Source of the DNA: Fibrobacter sp.
GTDB taxonomy: Bacteria > Fibrobacterota > Fibrobacteria > Fibrobacterales > Fibrobacteraceae
Direction: 5' to 3'
Length of the DNA stretch: 64,000 nucleotides
NCBI GenBank assembly: GCA_024399035.1
Contig: JAKSID010000006.1
Span: forward strand, 26,938-90,937
Part shown: in pieces, positions 42,585 through 53,300 of the stretch
Layout of the letters: every line of letters starts with the position of its first letter
Position numbering within the stretch: position 1 is the stretch's first letter
The notes under the pieces: model-generated
Databases searched by the model: none
What the model saw: the letters and a program-made list of their open reading frames with translations, nothing else
Told to the model about the DNA's origin: nothing
Position numbers and translations under genes: made by a program

Positions 42585-43568
42585 ATGGATATTCAGGAAC
42601 TTTCTGAAAAGATTCGTCAGCAGAGCGCTTTCTGCCAGAATCTGCTGCGTGAAGTTGAAGACACCGTCATTGGCCAGAAGGCCATGGTGGAAAGCATTTT
42701 GACCGGTATTTTGGCCGATGGCCACGTTCTTCTGGAAGGTCTTCCGGGCCTTGCAAAGACTACCGCTGTAAAGGCTTTCGCAGACGCAGTTTCCCTGGAT
42801 TTTAAGCGTATCCAGTTTACTCCGGACCTGTTGCCGGCTGACTTGCTGGGTACCACCATCTATAATGCCCGCGAAGCAAAGTTTGAAACCCGCAAGGGCC
42901 CGCTGTTCACCAACCTGGTGCTGGCCGACGAAATCAACCGTGCTCCTAGTAAGGTGCAGAGCGCCCTCTTGGAAGCTATGCAGGAACGCCACATTACCAT
43001 CGGTGATGAAACCTTTAAGCTGGATGAACCTTTCCTGGTTCTTGCAACCCAGAACCCCATTGAACAGGAAGGAACCTACCCGCTGCCCGAAGCCCAGGTG
43101 GACCGTTTCCTCCTGAAGGTTAAGGTTTCCTACCCGAACAAGGCCGACGAAATGCGTATTCTTGACGCGGTTGCCGGTGCTGGCCTCCGTCAGCCCAATG
43201 CGGTTGCAACGAAGGAAGATATCCTGAAGGCTCGTGAACTTGTAAAGCAGGTTTATGTGGACGAACGCGTTCGCGAATACATTGTGAACTTGGTTCTCGC
43301 TACCCGCGATCCGGGCAGCATCAAGCGCGCCGACTTGGTTGGCTTTGTAGAAGTGGGTGCCTCTCCCCGTGCATCCATTGGTCTTGCCCAGGCAGCGAAG
43401 GCCCATGCCTTTATCCAGGGCCGTGCCTACGTGACTCCGGAAGATGTGAAGGCTGTGGCTATGGAAGTCTTGCGCCATCGCATTATCCTGAGCTACGAGG
43501 CTGAAGCTGAAGAAGTTTCCGCTGAAACTGTTGTCCAGAAGATTCTGGACTCCGTGGAAGTTCCCTAA
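42585..43568 (+). CDS. MoxR-type AAA+ ATPase
   Basis: The 327-residue protein has Walker A in EGLPGLAKT, Walker B in LVLADEINRAP, a sensor ATQNP and the MoxR-typical GTYPLPEAQVDRF. MoxR ATPases act as chaperones, often with DUF58 and VWA/BatA/BatB proteins for envelope or metal-centre assembly. Here the usual DUF58 and VWA genes are not adjacent. A short BatD-like gene precedes it and a glycosyltransferase follows with a TAATG overlap of one base. An AGAGG site precedes the ATG. Confidence 0.9.
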   Translation: MDIQELSEKIRQQSAFCQNLLREVEDTVIGQKAMVESILTGILADGHVLLEGLPGLAKTTAVKAFADAVSLDFKRIQFTPDLLPADLLGTTIYNAREAKFETRKGPLFTNLVLADEINRAPSKVQSALLEAMQERHITIGDETFKLDEPFLVLATQNPIEQEGTYPLPEAQVDRFLLKVKVSYPNKADEMRILDAVAGAGLRQPNAVATKEDILKARELVKQVYVDERVREYIVNLVLATRDPGSIKRADLVGFVEVGASPRASIGLAQAAKAHAFIQGRAYVTPEDVKAVAMEVLRHRIILSYEAEAEEVSAETVVQKILDSVEVP

Positions 43569-44626
43569 TGAATAATCGCCCTCACGTAATTATCCACCCC
43601 AGTGATTTGGCTCAGTCTGACTGGGTTCGCTGTGTGCTGCCTTTTATGCAATATATGTGTCCCAACGAGGAAATGATTTTCCCGTCGGTGACGCAGATGG
43701 CTTGCACTAACAAGGACATTCTGAAGCATACAAGTATTGTGGTGATTCAAAGACCTACAAGCCCCGTGAAAATGAATATGGTGGCTATGTATGCGCAGAT
43801 TAAGCGTGAGTGCGGCTTTAAACTTGTTACGGACATTGATGACTTGCAATGGGAACTGAGCCCTATTATCAAGGATTATGCCAAGGCTGTTCCTAATATC
43901 GAACAGATCATCAAGGGCAACTTGAAAACTATTCTGCCTAAGTTCGATAGGGTGATTTGCTCCACGCCTTATCTTGCAAAGCGTTTGTTCATGGACCTTA
44001 GCGTTATTGCCAAGGTAATGCCCAACGGTGTGTCTCGTTCGCTGTTTGGCTTCCATAAGCGTGACACTGCGTTTACCGGCGTTCCTAGGGTGATGTATGC
44101 TGGCTGTGCCGGTCACACTACGGAAAAGGACGTTGGCGACTTTGCGGGCCCCTGGGTGCCCTGGCTTCGTAAGCGTATCGAAGAGGGCTCCATTGATTTT
44201 TGCGTATTTGGCGAACCTGAATTTTTGAAGGGACTGGAAGGCAAGTACACCAGCATTCCCTTTACCAACATGATGCAGTTCCCGGCGGTGGTGGCTAGCT
44301 ACAAGCCGGACTTTTATCTGGCTCCTTTGTGCGATATCAACTTTAATAAGGCCAAGAGCGACCTTAAGCTTAAAGAAGCTGCGGTGCTTGGCTCTGTATT
44401 CCTGGGTAGCGACTTTGCGGACTGCCCCTATGGTTATGCTCCCAAGGAACAGCTGGTTTCCGTGACGGCAACGGTGGAGGAATTGGACGCCAAGTTCAAT
44501 GCCCTGTGCCAGCCCGAGAACTACATGGCTGCCATTGCCTGGCAGAACAAGAGCATGGAAGAGGGACACTGGCTCCACGAGGATCTTGAGTTCCAGAAAA
44601 AGTTCCGCGAAGTCTATTTCGGCTAA
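43568..44626 (+). CDS. GT4-like glycosyltransferase family protein
   Basis: The 352-residue protein has a GT-B-like layout. It shows DIDDLQWE, a second half with VMYAGCAGHTT and an end with KSDLKLKEAAVLGSVFLGS, which resembles the acceptor/donor region of GT4 enzymes. There is no membrane segment. It may add a sugar to an envelope polymer. Its ATG overlaps the moxR stop, so translation is coupled to moxR. Confidence 0.65.
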   Translation: MNNRPHVIIHPSDLAQSDWVRCVLPFMQYMCPNEEMIFPSVTQMACTNKDILKHTSIVVIQRPTSPVKMNMVAMYAQIKRECGFKLVTDIDDLQWELSPIIKDYAKAVPNIEQIIKGNLKTILPKFDRVICSTPYLAKRLFMDLSVIAKVMPNGVSRSLFGFHKRDTAFTGVPRVMYAGCAGHTTEKDVGDFAGPWVPWLRKRIEEGSIDFCVFGEPEFLKGLEGKYTSIPFTNMMQFPAVVASYKPDFYLAPLCDINFNKAKSDLKLKEAAVLGSVFLGSDFADCPYGYAPKEQLVSVTATVEELDAKFNALCQPENYMAAIAWQNKSMEEGHWLHEDLEFQKKFREVYFG

Positions 44627-44686
44627 TTTCCCGCTATTTTTGACCAACTTTTAGAGTGGCACCCGTCACCGCTGTTTCCGCTTTGT

Positions 44687-44694
44687 TATCTTTA
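44687..44694 (+). promoter_or_regulatory. Putative promoter box TATCTTTA
   Basis: TAnnTTTA box in the 186-bp gap before purA, which has no other recognised feature. Confidence 0.4.
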
Positions 44695-44812
44695 GGGCGA
44701 AAAAGGGCTCAAGGAAATCTCTTGGGCAGCTTATTTCCTGTTTAACAATCAATCGATCTGCAGTCTGCTCCGTGGAGTTTCGTCTGCTGGGTCACAAAAA
44801 AACGAAGGATAT

Positions 44813-46096
44813 ATGGCAAATCGTGTTGTAATCGGCTCCCAGTGGGGTGACGAAGGTAAGGCCAAGGTTGTGGATTTCTTGACTCTGGACGCAAATATCG
44901 TGGTGCGTTTCCAGGGCGGTGCAAACGCTGGTCACACTGTTGAAGTGGGTGACAAGAAGTTTGTGTTCCATCTGATTCCGTCTGGCATTATGCATGACGA
45001 CAAGCTTTGCGTTATTGGTAACGGCGTTGTGCTGGATCCGATCCAGACTCTTGCAGAAATTGCCGACCTCCATACTAAGGGCATCAACCCGGAAGGCCAC
45101 CTGTTCATTGCTGACAATGCTCAGGTCGTGCTGCCGTACCACTCTGCTCTGGACAAGGCCAAGGAAAAGAAGGCTGGCAAGGCTGCTATCGGTACTACCG
45201 GCCGCGGCATTGGCCCCTGCTACAGCGACAAGGTGAACCGTATCGGTGTTCGCGTCGGTGACTTGATGGACGAACGTGAACTGCGCCCCCGCGTCGAAGC
45301 TATGGCCAAGGTTCATAACGAAGAATTCAAGGTGATGTACGATGTTCCGGAAATCGATCCGGAAGTGGTGATCAAGGACTACCTGGAACTGGGCCAGAAG
45401 ATCAAGCCTTTCGTTCGCGATACTAGCGCCCTTCTCTTCCAGGCTGTGAAGGAAGGCAAGAAGCTGGTGTTCGAAGGCGCTCAGGGCACTATCCTTGACG
45501 TGGACCAGGGTACTTACCCGTACGTGACCTCCAGCAACACTGTTGCAGGTTACGCAAGCTGCGGCGCAGGCATTGGCCCCACCGCTATCGACCAGGTTGT
45601 TGGCGTTGTCAAGGCTTATACCACTCGCGTTGGTAACGGTCCGTTCCCCACTGAACTTTTGGACGAAATGGGCGATACCCTTCGTAAGATCGGTAACGAA
45701 TACGGTGCAACCACCGGTCGTAACCGTCGTTGCGGTTGGTTCGATGCTCCCGTTGTTCGCAAGGCTGCCATCGTTAACGGCCTCACTCACTTGGCTATCA
45801 CCAAGCTGGACGTCCTGGATACTTTCGACACCATCAAGATTTGCACTCACTACGAATGCGATGGTGAAAAGATTGAAGTGTTCCCGAACCAGCTGTCCAA
45901 GGTCGGTCGTTGCGTGCCGGTCTACGAAGAAATGCCGGGCTGGAAGTGCGATACTACCAAGTGCCGTAAGATTGAAGATCTTCCGGAAAATGCTCGCAAG
46001 TATCTGGACCGCATGGCAGAACTTGTTGGTGTTAAGATTGGCATGATCTCTATCGGCGCAAAGCGCGATCAGAGCATCATTGTTGACATGGACTAA
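44813..46096 (+). CDS. purA: Adenylosuccinate synthetase
   Basis: The 427-residue protein begins VVIGSQWGDEGKAKVVDF (P-loop; most relatives read GKGK), with GTTGRGIGPCYSDK and FEGAQGTILDVDQGTYPYVTSSN blocks and a TTGRNRRCGWFD block. It joins IMP and Asp using GTP to make adenylosuccinate in AMP synthesis. Length is normal (E. coli 432). A GAAGGATAT site precedes the ATG. Confidence 0.97.
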   Translation: MANRVVIGSQWGDEGKAKVVDFLTLDANIVVRFQGGANAGHTVEVGDKKFVFHLIPSGIMHDDKLCVIGNGVVLDPIQTLAEIADLHTKGINPEGHLFIADNAQVVLPYHSALDKAKEKKAGKAAIGTTGRGIGPCYSDKVNRIGVRVGDLMDERELRPRVEAMAKVHNEEFKVMYDVPEIDPEVVIKDYLELGQKIKPFVRDTSALLFQAVKEGKKLVFEGAQGTILDVDQGTYPYVTSSNTVAGYASCGAGIGPTAIDQVVGVVKAYTTRVGNGPFPTELLDEMGDTLRKIGNEYGATTGRNRRCGWFDAPVVRKAAIVNGLTHLAITKLDVLDTFDTIKICTHYECDGEKIEVFPNQLSKVGRCVPVYEEMPGWKCDTTKCRKIEDLPENARKYLDRMAELVGVKIGMISIGAKRDQSIIVDMD

Positions 46097-46118
46097 TTAA
46101 TTCGGAGGGAAAGGACCT

Positions 46119-46829
46119 ATGGATAATAACGTCGTTGGCTTATTGAAGGGTGTAGAACTCTTTTCTGAACTGAATGAAGAACAGCTGGCTATGCTGGCTA
46201 ATCTGGTTGTTGTCCAGGACTACAATCGCGACGAGACCGTGGTGCTTGAAGGTGATGACTCGATGCAGGCTCTGTATCTCATTGCCTCGGGCTCTGTGCA
46301 GGTCTATATGTCTGGCGTGGATGGTCGTGAAACAATCCTTTCTTTCTTGGAACGTGGTGATTTCTTCGGTGAAATGAGCTTGATCGACGGCGAACCCAGG
46401 TCCGCCTCTGTTCGCACCGTGACCGATGCTCAGATGATGATTATTCATCGTGAGTCTTTCTTGCAGTTGATCCGCCAGACTCCGGAAATCGCCATGGCTC
46501 TCCTTAGTGAAATGAGCAAGCGCCTCCGTAAGGCCAACAAGCAGATCGGTTCCTTGTCCACCATGTCCGTTAGCGGTCGCGTGGCTGGCACCCTTCTGAA
46601 CTTGATGGAAGAACGCGGCGTTCGCATTCATACAGATAACGGCAAGAGGGTTGTGGTGATCCACAACCGTCCCACCCAGCAGCAGCTGGCCGACATGTCC
46701 GGTACTACCCGCGAAACTGTAAGCCGTATCTGCTCTATGTTGGTAAAGGCAAACGCCATTGCCATGACCGGTAAGGACATCGTGATCTTCGACGAAAACG
46801 TCCTTCAGGAAAAAGCCTCCAAGGGCTAA
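46119..46829 (+). CDS. Crp/Fnr-family transcriptional regulator
   Basis: The 236-residue protein has a cyclic-nucleotide-binding beta-barrel (about 20-130) with GDFFGEMSLIDGEPRSASVRT, a dimer helix, and a winged helix-turn-helix (PTQQQLADMSGTTRETVSRICSMLVK). The EMSLIDGEPRSAS loop resembles cNMP-binding Crp types. No Fnr-type Cys cluster is seen. It heads a run of co-directional genes, so it may regulate them as well as distant targets. GGAGGGAAAGG lies before its ATG. Confidence 0.88.
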   Translation: MDNNVVGLLKGVELFSELNEEQLAMLANLVVVQDYNRDETVVLEGDDSMQALYLIASGSVQVYMSGVDGRETILSFLERGDFFGEMSLIDGEPRSASVRTVTDAQMMIIHRESFLQLIRQTPEIAMALLSEMSKRLRKANKQIGSLSTMSVSGRVAGTLLNLMEERGVRIHTDNGKRVVVIHNRPTQQQLADMSGTTRETVSRICSMLVKANAIAMTGKDIVIFDENVLQEKASKG

Positions 46830-46837
46830 TCGTTATT

Positions 46838-47608
46838 ATGAACAAAGTAAAGGTTCTTTTTGACAAGTTCCGTAAGAGCGCCTTCTTGAAGGCGTTTCTT
46901 TTGTGGATTGTTGTGCTGGTGGTTTTGGCCCTGGCTGTAGATAAAATTGTGATGCCGATTTTCTCTGGTGCGCTTACCAGCACTGGCGAAGTTCCCAACT
47001 TGGAAGGCATGACCCAGGAAGTTGCAGAATCCACTTTGAAGGAAGCAGGCTTCAAGTTTGAATGGCTGGAAGAAGGCCGTTACAACGCAACTATCGATTC
47101 TGGCAAGGTGCTGGTCCAGATGCCTGCCGCAGGTCGTGTGGCAAAGCTTGGCCGTACAGTAAAGCTTACCCGTAGCCTTGGTCTTCGTCAGGTCGAAATT
47201 CCGGAACTCCGTGGTAAGAGCCAGAAGCAGGCTACCATTTCCTTGACTCGTGCTGGCCTTGTCCAGGGCGAAATCGTGAAGGGCGCCCACAAGAGCATTC
47301 CTCGCGGCGTGGTGATTCGCACCATTCCGATGGCGGGTGAAAAGGTTCGCGTTGGCGATACGGTGAAGGTTGTGATTTCTGCCGGTGTAACTACAGGTAG
47401 AACCTTGCTCCCGGACTTTACTGGCGAGCAGATTGATAACGTTTACCCGAAGCTGGAAGTCCTGGGCTTTACGGTGGGTAAGATCAAGCGCAGAAAGGCT
47501 CCGGAAGATATGGAAAATCCTGTGCCGGGTGCGGTGATCGAAACTTCTCCCAAGCAGGGTGATTATCTGCGACCGGACACTAAGATTAACTTTGTTATCG
47601 TAGAGTAA
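46838..47608 (+). CDS. Membrane protein with three PASTA domains
   Basis: The 256-residue protein has an N-terminal membrane helix (about 17-37) and three PASTA repeats (about 45-110, 115-185, 190-256: VPNLEGMTQEVAESTLKEAG, IPELRGKSQKQATISLTRAG, LPDFTGEQIDNVYPKLEVLG). PASTA domains bind peptidoglycan fragments or act as spacers. No kinase domain is fused, unlike PknB. A role in sensing or anchoring to the wall is likely. It starts 8 bases after the Crp gene. Confidence 0.88.
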   Translation: MNKVKVLFDKFRKSAFLKAFLLWIVVLVVLALAVDKIVMPIFSGALTSTGEVPNLEGMTQEVAESTLKEAGFKFEWLEEGRYNATIDSGKVLVQMPAAGRVAKLGRTVKLTRSLGLRQVEIPELRGKSQKQATISLTRAGLVQGEIVKGAHKSIPRGVVIRTIPMAGEKVRVGDTVKVVISAGVTTGRTLLPDFTGEQIDNVYPKLEVLGFTVGKIKRRKAPEDMENPVPGAVIETSPKQGDYLRPDTKINFVIVE

Positions 47609-47613
47609 TTCTC

Positions 47614-49554
47614 TTGAAATTATGTCGTCTCTTTTCGCTGGTTGTTGTAGTTGCAGCGTTGTTTCTCAGCGCCTGCAGTTCTAATCCTGCGAAAAAGAAT
47701 GGCGTAATGCTGACTTCTGCGGATTCTGCTGTGATTGCAGATGCCGTGATGAAGAAGATGGAGCAGATGACGGCCAAGCAGGCCGAGGCTCCGCTGCCCC
47801 AGAACTTGGATGCGGCTCACGAATCCTTTATGCATGCCATGGACTTGGAACTTCGCGGTGAAGCTTCCTTGGCCAAGATGTTCTGGCAGCATGCCGCAGA
47901 GTCTGACCCCTATAGCCGATTCCTGACTTTTAAGATGGCCGAAATCTTGGCTAGCCAGGGTGCTGATTCCCTTGCCTTGGTGCAGGCCGCCCGCGGTCAG
48001 AAACTGAAGGGAAAGGCAACGCCCTCCCAGTTGGGCTTGTTGGCTCACCTGTATGTGAAGGCTGGTGTTGCAGACTCTTGCCGCAAGTACTTTAATGCGG
48101 CCTTGGATTCTGCCCGCTACCAGGACATGCCTTTGCTTTATGACTACAGCCTTTTCCTTGAGGCGGTGAAGGATACCAAGGAACTTGTCCGTATTTATGA
48201 CTTGCTGCTCCCGCAGGTGAACTACATGCCGTCTCTTTTCCAGAGGCAGCTTGGCTTGTTGCTGGAGCAGGGCAAGGATTCTGCTGTTATTGAACTTTTC
48301 GGCAGGGCTCACGAGGCGAATGGCGATAAGCAGCTGCTGACCAAGATGGTGCAGGGCTTGATGTTCCAGAAGCGCATTGGCGAGGCAAAGGCTATTGTGG
48401 ATACGCTGACGGAATCCTCCAGCGAAGACGAGGCTATGATCGTGTTGCTGATGACTAAGCTTGCCGAAACTGATCGCCCGGCGGCTTATGCCATGCTTAA
48501 GAAGAAGTACTACGAAGATGGTGTGCGCACTCCTGTGCTGACCAATTTTTTGGGACATTACGAACATCTCAATGGTGATATCGATAGCGCCAAGGTTCAC
48601 CTGCAGCTGGCCGCAAGCCAGATCAAGGATCAGCCGGTTTATGTGACCAACGCTTACCATGCCTTGTCTAGCATCGCCATGAAAGAAAACAAGATGAAGG
48701 ACGCCGTGCGTTTTGCAGAAAAGGCGGACTCCGCTGCGATGGGTGGCGACAAGGCCATGCTTGCCATGATGTACGGCACCGCTAAGATGTATGACAAGGC
48801 TTACAAGATGCTGGATTCCTTGATTGCGGTCTGGGACAAGTGGACTCCTATGGAAGGCATCGCTGATTCTGCATCCCTCCGTAAAATGGCTTTTGACGTA
48901 GAGGAAAACAAGCTTAAGTTTAGAACGGTCTATGCTCGAATTCTTGTGGGCCATGCTGCAGAAATTTGCCAGAAAAATCCGAATGATTCTATCAAGCAGA
49001 AACCAGCCAAGGAACTGCGAATCAAGGCTCAGGCTCTTTACGACTATTTGCTGAATGCGGATTCTACGGACGCAGTTACACGTATGCTCCGCGCTATCAA
49101 CATGGAACGTCTGGGTCGTCATGACGAATCCTTTGCGCAGTTCGAGATCCTGCTGGACTCTACCCGCAGTAAGGGTGTGGATAGGCCCGAGGCGTTGAAC
49201 TATTACGGCTATACCCTGATTGACTTGAATCGTTCTCCCGAGGAAGTGGAACGCGGTTACAATATGGTTCTGCAGGCCATTGCTGAAGAAACAGAGCAGC
49301 CGACACCTGATGCCTACCTGGATTCCAAGGCCTGGGGCCTTTATCGCAAGGGCCAGTTTGCAGAAGCGCTTGCAGTAATGCAGCAGATCAAGGGTGAACA
49401 GATTCTGGAAGACTTTGTTTATTGGGAACATCTTGCCGCTATCCAGGAGGCCCTGGATATGAAGGCCGAGGCAACTGCCAGCTACAAGAAGTTGATCAAG
49501 ATGAGCCCGAAGAATCCTGCTGCGCTCCGATTCTTGAAAGGCGCAAAGAAGTAG
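47614..49554 (+). CDS. TPR-repeat lipoprotein
   Basis: The 646-residue protein has a lipobox (FLSAC) and many helical repeats (about 60-640) with tetratricopeptide spacing, for example LGLYRKGQFAEALAVMQQIKG-like and GEASLAKMFWQHAAESDPYS segments. It should be a periplasmic or outer-membrane scaffold. It uses a TTG start, which begins the signal peptide; no ATG is available. It is the third gene of the run. Confidence 0.75.
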   Translation: MKLCRLFSLVVVVAALFLSACSSNPAKKNGVMLTSADSAVIADAVMKKMEQMTAKQAEAPLPQNLDAAHESFMHAMDLELRGEASLAKMFWQHAAESDPYSRFLTFKMAEILASQGADSLALVQAARGQKLKGKATPSQLGLLAHLYVKAGVADSCRKYFNAALDSARYQDMPLLYDYSLFLEAVKDTKELVRIYDLLLPQVNYMPSLFQRQLGLLLEQGKDSAVIELFGRAHEANGDKQLLTKMVQGLMFQKRIGEAKAIVDTLTESSSEDEAMIVLLMTKLAETDRPAAYAMLKKKYYEDGVRTPVLTNFLGHYEHLNGDIDSAKVHLQLAASQIKDQPVYVTNAYHALSSIAMKENKMKDAVRFAEKADSAAMGGDKAMLAMMYGTAKMYDKAYKMLDSLIAVWDKWTPMEGIADSASLRKMAFDVEENKLKFRTVYARILVGHAAEICQKNPNDSIKQKPAKELRIKAQALYDYLLNADSTDAVTRMLRAINMERLGRHDESFAQFEILLDSTRSKGVDRPEALNYYGYTLIDLNRSPEEVERGYNMVLQAIAEETEQPTPDAYLDSKAWGLYRKGQFAEALAVMQQIKGEQILEDFVYWEHLAAIQEALDMKAEATASYKKLIKMSPKNPAALRFLKGAKK

Positions 49555-49565
49555 CGGGGTCGTAG

Positions 49566-50300
49566 ATGCGCAGAAGTGTTCTTTTCTTGATGCTTGTTGC
49601 GCTGGCAATGCTTGCAGGTTGCGCTGGCGGTAAGAAAGCGGATTTGGTAAACTCGTCCGCAGGTGCGAATGTTGAAATTCCCCGTGATAGTCTTAAGGCA
49701 AAATTCGTTTTGACCTTGACGCAGCCGGACGGCAATACCCAGAATTTGGATGCCGTGCTATTCTCTGTTCCCGGCAAGCGCTACCGTATGGAATTGACCG
49801 GCCCCATGGGCATTGGGGTTGCCTCCATGCTCTGGACTGAAGAAGGCTGGACCATGACTTTTCCCACAGAAAAGCTCTATATGAAGGGCAATGGCTATAT
49901 GATCGGCCTGATGATGGATGCGTCGATTCCCTTGGTGCATATTCATCAGGTGGCTAACCTTTTTGACGGAAAGGTGCTGCCTGAGAATTTCGAAGTTGAA
50001 GAAGAACGGGACCAGGTGTTCTACGCTAAGGAAAAAAGTGGCAGAAAATTCTCCTTTGCCAAGAAGGATTCTACGGTGGAATGGCTTTCTAGAACAGGTC
50101 GCGACGGCAATCCCGAAACATTGCTGTTCCAGGATTACAAAGCCTTCGAGGGTGTCATAACTCCATCCAAGATTGTCTTTCAACGTGATGGAAAGAACTA
50201 TCTGGAGATTAAAATCCGAAAAGTTACCCGCAATAAGCCATTCAGTTTAGGCACTTGGCGCCTAAATGTCCCCAGAAGCTTTACCCCGGTGGACGGTTGA
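49566..50300 (+). CDS. LolB/DUF4292-like lipoprotein
   Basis: The 244-residue protein has a lipobox (MLAGC) and a beta-rich body: AKFVLTLTQPDGNTQ, KRYRMELTGPMGIGVASMLWTEEGWTMTF and SKIVFQRDGKNYLEIKIRK. The layout fits LolB-type lipoprotein-carrying folds (DUF4292 in the Bacteroidetes), which fits outer-membrane lipoprotein insertion. It follows the TPR lipoprotein by 11 bases, a pairing that is common in that phylum. Confidence 0.7.
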   Translation: MRRSVLFLMLVALAMLAGCAGGKKADLVNSSAGANVEIPRDSLKAKFVLTLTQPDGNTQNLDAVLFSVPGKRYRMELTGPMGIGVASMLWTEEGWTMTFPTEKLYMKGNGYMIGLMMDASIPLVHIHQVANLFDGKVLPENFEVEEERDQVFYAKEKSGRKFSFAKKDSTVEWLSRTGRDGNPETLLFQDYKAFEGVITPSKIVFQRDGKNYLEIKIRKVTRNKPFSLGTWRLNVPRSFTPVDG

Positions 50301-50319
50301 TTTTGTAGATTGAGTAAGT

Positions 50320-53300
50320 ATGAAGAATTTTTCCAAGACCTTGTTTGCTTTTGCGATGCTGGCATTGTCCAGTGTGTTTTCCTATGGCGCAGATACCTTG
50401 GAAGTTTATGCGATTCGTGTTCAGTTTGCCAAGGAAACACCTAACGATAACTCCTTGACTACAGGTGATGGCACTTTTGGCTCCGACAAGGAACATACCT
50501 ATAGGTTGGATCCTTCGAGCATGCGAGGCAGTACCCATTACTGGAAAAAGCATTTCGAATTTGCGAACAACTATTTCAATGCGGCAAGTAACGGCCAGCT
50601 TGTAATCAAGTCCCGTATTTTCCCGCTGGACGGAACTGCCTATACCCTCAAGACCCCCATTATCGACTACAATCGCACTAGCAAATTGAAGGGCGAGAAG
50701 ACGGCGGAATTTGACGAGGCCCGCAGCCGCGATTACCTGAAGTTCGTTTACGATGCCGTGATGGCTGCCGATACGGCTCGCAATATGGGTGAGTCGCCCT
50801 TCCGTGTACCCCTGCCTGAAAGTTCCAATACCAAGCGCGCCTTTATGATTATTCACGCTGGCGCAAGCCGCCTGGTGGATGGCGGTAGCATGGGCACCAA
50901 GGGTGCTGACACTCCGGGTGACTTTATGGACGTGTACATCGACGGCTCCGCCTGGGAATATCTGCCGGACACCTTGGAAAATATTTCCGCTATCAAGGAT
51001 ACCATCAAGGACTCCAGGGGCAAGGATTCCATTCGTACCGTGGGCACGGGCATTGTGCTGGAAGGTTCTGCAATCGACACTTTGCACTCGATTATGATCA
51101 CCAGCGAAACCGCCTCTCAGGATGGCTTGAACTGGGGCATTAACGGCATTATCGTAAACCAGATTGCCCGCGAATTGGGCCTCCCCAATACCTATGACGT
51201 GGTGAAGGGAATCTCTCGCCTGGGCTATTACGACATGATGGATTTTGCGGGCTACAATGCTGGTAACGGTTTCTTGCCCTCGCTGCCTGCTGCCTGGGAC
51301 AGAGCCTACATGGGCTGGAGTTCTGTGGTTGAGGCAAGGCCTGTGGCAGGCAAGGATATCACGGTTGACATTGCTGCGGCAGGCTCCGGAAAGTGCGCCT
51401 CTTATAAAGGCAAGAACACCTGTACTGAAATCCTGAAGGTTCCCCTGAATGCAACGGAATACTTGCTGATTGAAAATAGGCAGCGTTCCTGGGATGACGA
51501 GGGCGTGGTCAGCGTTGTTACTGATGTGGGTAACGAAGAATCGGATACGACTATTACCTCTCTTCCCATAGATAGTCTGAATACAGTGTTTGAGGATACG
51601 CTCTGCGTTAAGAAGAAGTGTTCCCCGAACAAGATCGAGGGCGTGGTTCTTGATGTAAGCTCCTACGACGCTGGGCTCCCTGCTAGCGGCATTGTGACTT
51701 GGCGTGTGAACGAATGGTATCTTCGCGAAACTTTGGAGTACGGCATTGCAAACTTCTGGGCTGGCGATTCCTTTAGGGACCATCAGTTCGGTATTGCCAT
51801 GGTGGAGTCCGACGGTATTCTGAGCATCGGAAAATCCTTTAAGAATGCCTTGGGCGAAGACACCTACGATTATGGCTCCGGTACGGACCTGTTGCCTCAT
51901 TTGCGCGTGCCTGATTCTACGTCGAAGCAGTCCTTTGACACGGTGACGACCATTGAATCTACGGGTTATGCAAATACCATGACCACACAGGGTGGCTACA
52001 CAGGTATCAAGATTACGGTTTCTGTTCCTGAAGATGCTCGCATCGAAAAGACTTCCAATGGCTTTGGGGGCGATAGCGTCATTAACTTTGCCGCACCTAT
52101 TATTACGGTGAAGATTAGCATCGACGATGGTAGCCTCAAGAATTCCAAGTTCCCCCGCAATGTGGGCCTGACGTCTGCTGTACGTGGCGCCGTGTTTATC
52201 GAGGATCCTGAAAATGATGGCGAAAAGGCTATTGTTATTGGCGCCGAAGACGGCTCCCTGCAGGCCTTTACCGCATTGGGTGAGCCCTTGCTGCCCGAGG
52301 ATACGGTGGTGACTCAGAAGGCCCTGACCCTTAAGGATTCTTCTATCGAGGTTCCGCTTTATCGTGTAGGCGAGAGCGATGGTCCCATAGTGGGCATGGC
52401 ATCCGAAGGCAAGGCAGCCTATAGCTTGCACAAGAATGCTCTTGTCCGCACATCGTTCCTTGGTGGTGTTGCCCAGAAGCAGGAACTGAAATTGTCCAAC
52501 GCCTTGGTAGGTCCCATGTACTACGATGGCAAGGTGTGGGTTGCCACAAAGACTGCAATAAAAACCGCACAGGTGAACAAGTCCGGCGATTTCGTGTGGG
52601 CTGATTCCCTGGTGTTTGCCAAGGAACTGGAAAAGGGAACGATTGATAAGTTCAAGCCCACGGATATGGCAATCTGCGGCAAGGACGATAACGCAAAAAT
52701 CGTGGCTGTAGGCGAATCGGGCCATTGGTTTGCAAGTTCTGTTTCTGACTTGTCAAAGAATGTTTTGGTTCAAAAAACGTCTGCAAAGGATCCTGTGTTC
52801 AAGATGGCTTGTGCCGATATGGACAGGGATGGCAACGAGGATGTAATCTTTGTGGGTAGCCGCGGCACGGTATTTGCCAAGACCTTGGCTGACGAAGAAA
52901 AGGATGTGAAGTCCCTTTGGAATACAAAGGAATACAAGCGCGGTGCCGTAGGTTCCAGCGGCTTGAAGGATGAAACCTCTGGCGTTGCCGTGGGTGACGT
53001 AAACGATGATGGATACCCTGAAGTGATTTTCTTGGGCGACAATCTTGTATACGCCTTGGATCGCTTTGGCCTGCCTCTAAAGAATTTCCCCATTGTGATT
53101 AGTCGCGGTACTCCGATTTACGCCTTCTACAGCGACCCCCTGGTGGTTGACGTAACTGGCGACGAGGTCCCCGAAATTCTAGTTCCCAGCAATGATGGCC
53201 TTGTGTACGCCTTTAGCGGCAAGGGTTCCCAGATTAAGAAGAACGGTTTCCCCATTGCGGCAGGCAGCCATGTGGATGTGGATTCTATTCCGGAACTTGT

